Part shown: piece after piece, positions 57,610 through 64,000 of the stretch
Numbering within the stretch: the stretch's first letter is position 1
How the letters are laid out: every line of letters begins with the position of its first letter
Assembly: GCF_023746615.1 (NCBI RefSeq)
Contig: NZ_CP082275.1
Coordinates: 868,001-932,000, forward strand
Direction: 5' to 3'
DNA from: Grimontia kaedaensis
GTDB taxonomy: Bacteria > Pseudomonadota > Gammaproteobacteria > Enterobacterales > Vibrionaceae
Length of the DNA stretch: 64,000 nt
Position numbers and translations under genes: made by a program
The notes under the pieces: generated by a model
Databases searched by the model: none
Seen by the model: only the letters and a program-made list of their open reading frames with translations
Told to the model about the DNA's origin: nothing

Positions 57610-60258
57610 ATGACTTTTCGACTCAATAAACTGGCCTGCGTGGGTGCAGTCTTGGTTTTATCTTTGCTGCCAATCACGGTAGCTGCGCAAGCCCCGACCG
57701 CCGCGCAACTGGAAATGTTCAAAAGCCTGCCGGCTGATCAACAGCAAGCACTGGCAAAACAATACGGCATCAGCCTTCCAACGGGCGGTCAGGCAGCGCA
57801 AACCTTTGAAACCACACAAGTGGTCGCCCCTCGTCCTGCTTCTGGCCAAAAAACACAATCCAAACAAAAAAGCGCAGCACAGAGTGAAACTAACCTGGAA
57901 AGATTTGGCCTTTCCCTGTTCGCAGGTTCACCAACCACGTTTGCGCCAATGAGCGATGTGCCGGTGCCTTCTGACTACCAAGTCGGCCCGGGTGATGAAA
58001 TCGTTATTCAACTGTTCGGTAAAGAAAACAATACCCACCGTCTGCGTGTAAACCGTGAAGGTGTGGTGAACTTCCCGTCACTTGGCCCCGTGCAAGTGGC
58101 AGGCATGAGCTTTAGTGAGGTGCGTGAATCGCTAACCAAACGTGTTAACGAACAAATGATTGGTGTGCGCAGCGACATTTCCATGGGTGAAATGCGCAGT
58201 ATGCAAATCTTCGTGATGGGTGATGCCTACAAGCCAGGTGCTTATTCAGTCAGCGCCCTGACCACCATTTCTCAGGCAATTTATTACAGCGGCGGCTTTA
58301 GCGATTCTGGTGCACTGCGTAATGTGCAACTGAAACGTAACGGCAAACTTATCCGCACCTTGGATATGTATGACCTACTGCTGAAAGGCGATTCACGCAA
58401 CGATGTGCGCCTGCAACCGGGTGATACCGTGTTTATCGGCCCAGTTAAAAACACCGTAACCATTAATGGTGAAATCAACCGCCCTGCAGTGTATGAAGTG
58501 AAGCGCGGCGAAACGTATGCCGACATGTTGCAAATGGCCGGTGGCCTGACCGCAAATGCACTGGGTGAATTTGTGGTAGTGAAGCGACCAGCCGCTGGAG
58601 GTATGCGCGATGTGCTGACGCTGGACTTAACTGACCGCTCAGGCCTATCCGTTCAAATCAAAAATGGCGATAACATCGAAATCGCCAAGCGCAGCAACGA
58701 GCTGAAGCACTTTGTACAACTGGAAGGTGATGTACTTCAGCCGAGCTACACCCAATGGAAGAAAAACATGCGCATCAGCGACCTGTTTACTTCGATTGAT
58801 TCTGCCTTTAACGCGTCTGCTGACCTCAACTATGCATTGGTGGTAAGGGAAATTAACCCACAACGCGATATTCGAGTGCTCCAATTTAGCTTGGCAAATG
58901 CGATTTTGAACCCGGCAAGCCAAGACAATCTCAAACTGAATTCCCGCGACCGTGTGTTAGTGTTCAACCGTTTTGATGGCAGAGCCCTGAACGATTTAAG
59001 CGAGAAACAGGAAACGGCAAAAACGCTGGAACAAGCCAAGGCGCAAGCTTCAGAAGAACAGAAATTAGAAAATCAAGCGTTAGACGGTTCTGAAAAATTC
59101 AATGCCAAGGCATTTAAGCTTATCCATCAAGGCAAAGAAATTACACAGGCGCAGTTTGACAAAATGCGTTTGACCACACGAACAACGCTTCTTGCCCCTG
59201 TATTGCTAAAACTACAACAGCAATCGGTATATGGTGCGCCAGCGCTGATTGCAGAAGTGGTAGGTGAAGTGAAAAACCCAGGCCGCTACCCAATCTCCGA
59301 CAAAAACACCGTCAAAGATTTGGTTACAGCGGCAGGCGGCCTGACTGCTGAAGCCTATGTGCTTAATGCAGAACTGGCGCGCACTGTAGTAAACAGTGAA
59401 AGCCAGCGCGCAAGTGTTCAGATTTCACAGCTGAACTTAGGCAATGCCATTTTAGGCGACGCGAATGAAAACTTAACCATTGCACCGCGTGATCGCCTGA
59501 ACGTACTGGAACAGCCTGGCGTGAAAGAGCAAAACACCGTGGTACTAAAAGGTGAAGTGCGCTTCCCTGGTACCTACGCGGTCAGCAAAGGCGACACGCT
59601 GCAAGATATTATTCAGCGTGCTGGTGGCTTAACCGAATTTGCCAACCCGCAAGGGGCCATCTTCACCCGTGAAGCACTGCGCCTCCAAGAGCAAAAATTG
59701 CTGGAAGATTACGCCGCAGAAATTCGCAAAGAAACCGCGAAAAAGACATTCCACCGCGACAGCAACATGAGCTCGATGATCACTAACCCAGACAAGACGC
59801 TGGCGTTTGTAGAAGAGGCGAGCAAAAGCAAAGCCCTTGGCCGCATGGTCGTTGAGCTTGATGAAGTGATTGAAGGTAACCGCGCAGCAGACTTTATGTT
59901 GGAAGATGGCGACTTCCTATTTGTACCAACCTACCGCAATACAGTCTCTGTGATGGGTGAAGTACAAGTGGCAATCACATACCTGCGCGACAACAAACTG
60001 GATGTCGACGATTACATCAACAAAGCCGGCGGCATGAAAAAACAAGCGGATGAAGACCGTATCTTCGTGGTACGTGCAGACGGCTCAGTCTTCAAACCAA
60101 ACAGCGGTTACTGGTTTGGAAACAAAAGCGAAGCGCTAAAAGCAGGCGACACCATCATCGTCCCACTTGACACCGACTACCGCGATGCACTCAGCGTATG
60201 GACTGCCGCAACGCAGATCCTTTACCAGACAGGTGTAGCGGTGAATGCGCTCAAGTAA
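57610..60258 (+). CDS. Polysaccharide export protein with multiple SLBB domains (Wza/OtnA-like)
   Basis: The 882-residue protein has a signal peptide (ending VAAQ) but no lipobox. A poly-export domain starts near VPVPSDYQVGPGDEIVIQLFG, and is followed by several SLBB units, for example GDAYKPGAYSVSALTTISQAIYYSGGF, VVGEVKNPGRYPISDKNTVKDLVTAAGGL, and LKGEVRFPGTYAVSKGDTLQDIIQRAGGL. The size, larger than Wza, matches the OtnA/WbfF type of Vibrio capsule loci. It forms the outer-membrane and periplasmic channel for capsule export. Confidence 0.92.
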   Translation: MTFRLNKLACVGAVLVLSLLPITVAAQAPTAAQLEMFKSLPADQQQALAKQYGISLPTGGQAAQTFETTQVVAPRPASGQKTQSKQKSAAQSETNLERFGLSLFAGSPTTFAPMSDVPVPSDYQVGPGDEIVIQLFGKENNTHRLRVNREGVVNFPSLGPVQVAGMSFSEVRESLTKRVNEQMIGVRSDISMGEMRSMQIFVMGDAYKPGAYSVSALTTISQAIYYSGGFSDSGALRNVQLKRNGKLIRTLDMYDLLLKGDSRNDVRLQPGDTVFIGPVKNTVTINGEINRPAVYEVKRGETYADMLQMAGGLTANALGEFVVVKRPAAGGMRDVLTLDLTDRSGLSVQIKNGDNIEIAKRSNELKHFVQLEGDVLQPSYTQWKKNMRISDLFTSIDSAFNASADLNYALVVREINPQRDIRVLQFSLANAILNPASQDNLKLNSRDRVLVFNRFDGRALNDLSEKQETAKTLEQAKAQASEEQKLENQALDGSEKFNAKAFKLIHQGKEITQAQFDKMRLTTRTTLLAPVLLKLQQQSVYGAPALIAEVVGEVKNPGRYPISDKNTVKDLVTAAGGLTAEAYVLNAELARTVVNSESQRASVQISQLNLGNAILGDANENLTIAPRDRLNVLEQPGVKEQNTVVLKGEVRFPGTYAVSKGDTLQDIIQRAGGLTEFANPQGAIFTREALRLQEQKLLEDYAAEIRKETAKKTFHRDSNMSSMITNPDKTLAFVEEASKSKALGRMVVELDEVIEGNRAADFMLEDGDFLFVPTYRNTVSVMGEVQVAITYLRDNKLDVDDYINKAGGMKKQADEDRIFVVRADGSVFKPNSGYWFGNKSEALKAGDTIIVPLDTDYRDALSVWTAATQILYQTGVAVNALK

Positions 60259-60263
60259 GAGTG

Positions 60264-60404
60264 AGGGCCTAGGTGGAGAGCAAGGATCCTAGGTCCTAGG
60301 AAAAAGATAGAGCCCAGATCCTAGGGAAAGAAAGGTACTAGGAAAGTGCCAAGGCAAGTGCTCTGCTTTTTCTAGGACCCTAGGACCCTAGGACCCTAGG
60401 ACCT
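60264..60404. repeat. CTAGG repeat cluster upstream of the four-helix-bundle gene
   Basis: The left units (GGGCCTAGG, GGATCCTAGGTCCTAGG) are in minus orientation. The right units follow TGCTCTG in plus orientation and include four tandem CTAGGACC octamers (60372-60403). Confidence 0.9.
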
Positions 60405-60429
60405 CTATCTACCCAATGAGGGGATACAT

Positions 60430-60831
60430 ATGCGCCAACTGGATTTCGAAAAGTTAGACGTTTGGAAGCGTAGTTGTCGATTGTCTTGTGATGTCTATAA
60501 ACAGATGGATAGTTGCAAGAACTTTGGGTTTAAAGACCAACTGACCAGAAGTGCACTATCCATTGCGTCGAACATCGCCGAAGGGGAAGAGCGCGAAACC
60601 GCAAATGAGTCTGCAAGGTTTTTATATATTGCGAAAGGCTCTGCTGGCGAAGCGATCACCCAAATCTACATTGGTATAGAAGCAGGCTTTATAGATAAAC
60701 AAATTGGCTTAGCCCTAATAAAAGAAGCCAAAGAAATATCAGCTATGCTCGGCGCGCTAATCAAACGAAGAAAAGGTTCGGTACGCGAATCCTCTCCGGA
60801 ATACGAAAGCGATAAGGGTCCTAGGTCCTAG
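60430..60831 (+). CDS. Four-helix-bundle (S23/Avd-like) protein
   Basis: The 133-residue protein has the S23 family pattern: FEKLDVWKRS at the start, then LTRSALSIASNIAEGEERETANESARFLYIAKGSAGEAITQIYIG and a final helix IKEAKEISAMLGALIKRRK. Such proteins form pentameric four-helix bundles; relatives are the S23 proteins of rRNA intervening sequences and Avd of diversity-generating retroelements, which binds nucleic acid. The gene sits between two CTAGG repeat clusters and its last residues (GPRS) and TAG stop are made of repeat sequence. It interrupts the usual wza-wzz spacing, which suggests insertion as a unit. Confidence 0.85.
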   Translation: MRQLDFEKLDVWKRSCRLSCDVYKQMDSCKNFGFKDQLTRSALSIASNIAEGEERETANESARFLYIAKGSAGEAITQIYIGIEAGFIDKQIGLALIKEAKEISAMLGALIKRRKGSVRESSPEYESDKGPRS

Positions 60832-60999
60832 GTCCTAGATCCTGAAAGCAAATACTCACGAACTAATAATCTGATTCTTGTCCTGCTCCTAACTCTTTTC
60901 CTAGGACCTAGGGCACTAAAACATAATACCGATTTAACGATCCTGTTCTTAGCTCCTAGCTCTTTTCCTAGGACCTAGGACCTAGGATCCTAGGACCTA
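60812..60999. repeat. CTAGG repeat cluster between the four-helix-bundle gene and wzz
   Basis: It starts within the coding end of the previous gene (GGTCCTAGGTCCTAGG, minus orientation) and continues as CTTTTCCTAGGACCTAGG units in plus orientation up to 10 bases before the wzz start. The last AGGA may act as the wzz ribosome-binding site. Confidence 0.9.
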
Positions 61000-61008
61000 A
61001 AAAAAAAC

Positions 61009-61974
61009 ATGGAAAATAATCAACTTTCGGTGAAGTACCAAACCGACGCCCAATTTCAACCTCCGGCTCCTGCCTCGGACGAAATCGACCTCCGTGAACT
61101 CTTCGCCGCTCTCTGGAAAGGCAAGTGGATCATCATCGCAACCACGTTCCTGTTCGCTGTTGCAGGCGTACTTTATGCATTAAGCCTACCAAATATCTAC
61201 AAATCGGAGGCGTTACTAGCCCCGGCTGAAAGCAGCGGTAGTGGCCTTTCCAAAATGGCAGCGCAGTTTGGTGGGTTGGCAGCTTTGGCCGGAGTAAATC
61301 TGGGAGGTGGTGAAACCTCGCAAACGGGTATGGCCATTAAGGTGATGACATCGCGCGTATTTGTCGAAGATTTTGTCAACAAGCATGGACTGTTAGTACC
61401 GCTAATGGCAAGTAAAGACTGGAACCTAGCTTCAAACACCTTGGTGTATGATGAAGAACTCTATAATGTTGAAACTGGGCAATGGTTAAGAGAAGCAGAA
61501 GGGCTGCGTGGCCCAGAGCCTACCCTTCAAGAAATTTATGAGCAGTTCATCAAAGAAGTGCTTTCAGTTAATGAAGATACCAAAACAGGTTTTGTTACCG
61601 TTTCTGTAAAGCATTATTCGCCTTATTTAGCGCAGCAATGGCTGACTTGGATTATTGAAGATATTAACCAAGTCATGCGTGAGCGCTCGATAGAAGAAAC
61701 AAAGAAAAACCTCACATATTTAGATAAGCAGCTAGAAAAAACAGCCATTGCGGATATGCAAAGCACCTTTTATAAACTGATTGAAGAACAAACAAAAAGT
61801 CTGATGCTTGCCGAAGTACAAGATGAGTTTGTATTTAAAGTCGTTGATCCTGCTGTAGTGCCAGAACTAAAATCCGAACCAAAACGCGCGTTGATTTGTG
61901 TGTTGGTGACATTGCTGGGCGGAATTTTAGGTATTGGCATGGTTTTATTAAGGCACACATTCAAAAAAGATTAG
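61009..61974 (+). CDS. wzz: Wzz-family polysaccharide copolymerase / chain-length determinant
   Basis: The 321-residue protein has two membrane spans (WIIIATTFLFAVAGVLYALSL near residue 40 and ICVLVTLLGGILGIGMVLL near 300) enclosing a periplasmic domain with predicted helices. The pattern EIDLRELFAALWKGKW before the first span and VVPELKSEPKRALI before the second is typical of Wzz and of OtnB of V. cholerae O139. It would set chain length in a Wzy-dependent pathway whose other genes probably lie past the window end. Confidence 0.92.
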   Translation: MENNQLSVKYQTDAQFQPPAPASDEIDLRELFAALWKGKWIIIATTFLFAVAGVLYALSLPNIYKSEALLAPAESSGSGLSKMAAQFGGLAALAGVNLGGGETSQTGMAIKVMTSRVFVEDFVNKHGLLVPLMASKDWNLASNTLVYDEELYNVETGQWLREAEGLRGPEPTLQEIYEQFIKEVLSVNEDTKTGFVTVSVKHYSPYLAQQWLTWIIEDINQVMRERSIEETKKNLTYLDKQLEKTAIADMQSTFYKLIEEQTKSLMLAEVQDEFVFKVVDPAVVPELKSEPKRALICVLVTLLGGILGIGMVLLRHTFKKD

Positions 61975-62173
61975 AATTAAACCAACATGCAGAGCCTGTT
62001 AGCAGAATAGAAAAATATAAGGAAATACCCAAGTTAAAAAAAGAATACTAAGGTAAGAAAAGCGCCTTGGTCTTTTGTTTCGTTTCTATAAGCTTCTGTC
62101 TTACATTATTTAAAAGTACTTTGCTTAAAAGCTGAGCACTCTAATTTTTGATTTAAGAAAAAGAGAGTCCATA

Positions 62174-63235
62174 GTGAAAATTTTAATCACCGGTGGAGCA
62201 GGTTTTATTGGATCTGCAGTTGTACGCCATATTATTAAAAACACCGAAAACAGTATAATCAACGTTGATAAGCTTACCTACGCTGGTAATTTGGAATCAC
62301 TTAAAGATGTTGAAGCTAATAAACGCTACACGTTTGTAGAAGCGGATATTTGCAACCGTGGTGCGATGGATGATGTATTTGCGACCTACGAACCAGACGC
62401 TGTCATGCACTTAGCGGCAGAATCTCATGTTGACCGCTCCATTGATGGCCCTGCTGCTTTTATCGAAACTAACATCATTGGTACCTATACCCTTTTAGAA
62501 GCTGCCCGCCAATATTGGAACTCTCTTGAAGGTGATAAAAAGGCCACTTTCCGCTTCCATCATATTTCTACAGATGAAGTCTATGGTGACCTTGAAGGAA
62601 CAACAGATCTCTTCACCGAAGAAACATCCTACGAGCCATCAAGCCCTTATTCAGCATCAAAAGCATCGAGCGATCATCTGGTTCGCGCGTGGTTGCGCAC
62701 TTACGGTTTGCCAACGGTTGTAACTAACTGTTCAAACAACTATGGCCCATACCATTTCCCAGAGAAACTCATCCCTTTGATGATCTTAAACGCATTAGAT
62801 GGCAAGGCCTTGCCAGTGTATGGTGATGGCATGCAAATTCGTGATTGGCTGTTTGTAGAAGACCACGCGCGTGCGCTTTATAAAGTCGTTACCGAAGGCG
62901 TCATTGGAGAAACCTACAATATCGGTGGTCACAACGAGAAAGCCAATATTGAAGTGGTAAAAACCATCTGTGAGCTGCTAGAAGAGCTACGACCGAATAA
63001 GCCTAAAGGCATCGAAAAATACCAAGATTTGATTACCTACGTTAAAGACCGCCCTGGTCACGATGTTCGTTACGCAATAGATGCCTCAAAAATTGAACGA
63101 GAGTTAGGTTGGAAACCAGAAGAAACGTTTGAGTCAGGCATTCGTAAAACCGTGGAATGGTACCTAAACAACCAAGCATGGTGGTCTCGAGTCCTCGACG
63201 GCTCATACTCCCGCGAACGCCTCGGCTCTAATTAA
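62174..63235 (+). CDS. rfbB: dTDP-glucose 4,6-dehydratase (copy 2)
   Basis: The 353-residue protein differs from copy 1 (26778) at relatively few residues, mainly in the first 60 and around residue 290, while the DNA differs at many silent positions. All catalytic motifs ([22 protein letters not shown]) are kept. It starts with a GTG. It opens a second dTDP-sugar set, following Wzz by 199 bases that show no gene. Confidence 0.95.
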   Translation: MKILITGGAGFIGSAVVRHIIKNTENSIINVDKLTYAGNLESLKDVEANKRYTFVEADICNRGAMDDVFATYEPDAVMHLAAESHVDRSIDGPAAFIETNIIGTYTLLEAARQYWNSLEGDKKATFRFHHISTDEVYGDLEGTTDLFTEETSYEPSSPYSASKASSDHLVRAWLRTYGLPTVVTNCSNNYGPYHFPEKLIPLMILNALDGKALPVYGDGMQIRDWLFVEDHARALYKVVTEGVIGETYNIGGHNEKANIEVVKTICELLEELRPNKPKGIEKYQDLITYVKDRPGHDVRYAIDASKIERELGWKPEETFESGIRKTVEWYLNNQAWWSRVLDGSYSRERLGSN

Positions 63236-63269
63236 TCATCTCCAATTTTAAGTTTAATTTTCTATGGTC

Positions 63270-63320
63270 TTATGCTCTAGGCTCTTCCTAGGATCTAGGA
63301 CCTCAATACCTAGGATCTCG
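63270..63320. repeat. CTAGG repeat cluster between rfbB and rfbA (copy 2)
   Basis: TATGCTCTAGGCTCTTCCTA and then ATCTAGGACC and CCTAGGATC units occupy the same junction as in copy 1. The end lies a few bases before the rfbA start. Confidence 0.88.
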
Positions 63321-63325
63321 AAATA

Positions 63326-64000
63326 ATGAAAGGTATCATCCTCGCAGGCGGCTCTGGCACACGCCTCTACCCAATTACCCGTGGCGTCTCAAAGCAGCTT
63401 CTTCCAGTCTATGACAAGCCAATGATTTACTACCCGTTAGCGACTTTGATGCTGGCGGGTATTCGTGAGATCCTCATTATCACCACACCTGAAGACAACG
63501 AGAGCTTTAAGCGTCTATTAGGCGATGGCAGCGACTTTGGTATTTCATTGGAATATGCCGTTCAGCCAAACCCTGATGGTCTTGCTCAAGCCTTTATTAT
63601 TGGTGAAGACTTTATTGGTAGTGACAGTGTGTGTCTGGTATTAGGTGATAACATCTTCTACGGACAGTCTTTTGGTAAACAGCTAAAAAATGCACGAGAG
63701 CTTGCTTCAATTGGCAGAGCGACTGTATTTGGTTACCAAGTAAAAGATCCAGAGCGCTTTGGTGTTGTCGAATTTGATGATGAAATGCGAGCCATTTCGA
63801 TTGAAGAAAAACCCGCCCAGCCAAAATCAAACTATGCAGTGACAGGCCTCTATTTCTATGACAACCGCGTTGTCGATTTAGCAAAAGAAGTGAGACCTTC
63901 AGACCGAGGCGAGCTCGAAATTACAACCCTCAATGAAATGTACCTCAACAACGGATCTTTGAACGTTGAGCTACTAGGCCGTGGCTTTGCTTGGTTAGAC
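63326..64000 (+). CDS. rfbA: Glucose-1-phosphate thymidylyltransferase (copy 2), cut by window end
   Basis: The frame runs from the ATG at 63326 to the last base without a stop, giving the first 225 residues. It has [21 protein letters not shown] and GDNIFYG, with small differences from copy 1 around residues 120-135. It is presumably complete beyond the window, and the pathway genes after it cannot be seen. Confidence 0.94.
   Translation, partial: MKGIILAGGSGTRLYPITRGVSKQLLPVYDKPMIYYPLATLMLAGIREILIITTPEDNESFKRLLGDGSDFGISLEYAVQPNPDGLAQAFIIGEDFIGSDSVCLVLGDNIFYGQSFGKQLKNARELASIGRATVFGYQVKDPERFGVVEFDDEMRAISIEEKPAQPKSNYAVTGLYFYDNRVVDLAKEVRPSDRGELEITTLNEMYLNNGSLNVELLGRGFAWLD

Noticed and set aside
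60430..60831. Diversity-generating retroelement around the Avd-like gene
   Set aside because: No reverse transcriptase or template/variable repeat pair is visible nearby; only the four-helix-bundle similarity exists.

Overview
The window is chromosomal DNA of a marine gammaproteobacterium of the family Vibrionaceae. Grimontia, Enterovibrio or Photobacterium would fit, but the species cannot be fixed from the sequence alone. The evidence is the gene order sixA-smrB-prmB-aroC-epmC-yfcL-mnmC-fabB-pdxB-asd-fimV-truA-accD-folC-dedD-cvpA-purF, the very long acidic FimV, and an RfaH/ops-controlled surface-polysaccharide locus ending in a beta-CASP 'right junction' gene of the kind that closes Vibrio wb loci.

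Region 1 (1-26 kb) is a conserved housekeeping block: a partial M16 peptidase, protein and tRNA modification (prmB, epmC, mnmC, truA), aromatic, pyridoxal, aspartate-family, fatty-acid, folate and purine biosynthesis (aroC, pdxB, asd, fabB, accD, folC, purF), the polar organiser fimV, then a Yip1-type membrane protein, a LysR regulator and an RssB-like response regulator. A PurR box precedes cvpA-purF. Two related MITE-like repeats flank fimV, and the second supplies a TATAAT box ahead of truA.

Region 2 (26-51.4 kb) is a polysaccharide locus of the ABC-transporter type. rfaH is followed at once by an ops element and the dTDP-L-rhamnose genes rfbBADC. After these come manC-manB, wzm-wzt (Wzt has a C-terminal carbohydrate-recognition-like domain) and an FkbM methyltransferase whose coiled-coil tail carries an in-frame 14-residue duplication. 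An AT-rich block of glycosyltransferases follows, with a cassette (GDPD-like phosphodiesterase, HAD phosphatase, nucleotidyltransferase-SnoaL fusion, cupin, second nucleotidyltransferase) that may make an unusual activated substituent. Next are gmd-rmd (GDP-D-rhamnose), two A-band-like glycosyltransferases, a WbpM-like dehydratase, a WbpV-like epimerase and a short PglC/WbpL-type initiating transferase. No Wzx or Wzy is visible.

Region 3 (51.4-64 kb) is a second export locus: yjbHGFE-like (GfcDCBA-like) genes on the minus strand, a small lipoprotein, a long leader with a second ops element, an outer-membrane barrel protein, a Wza/OtnA-like export protein, a four-helix-bundle (S23-like) protein, a Wzz-like copolymerase, and second copies of rfbB and rfbA (the latter cut by the window end).

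Scattered through the window is a repeat family built from CCTAGG/CTAGG units, often as head-to-head inverted pairs around a spacer, in five places: aroC/TRIC, both rfbB-rfbA junctions, rjg/yjbH (where the spacer holds a 21-copy heptamer array), and both sides of the four-helix-bundle gene. The repeats run into the 3' ends of genes and provide several TAG stop codons. This family and its link to the four-helix-bundle gene is the most interesting unexplained feature.
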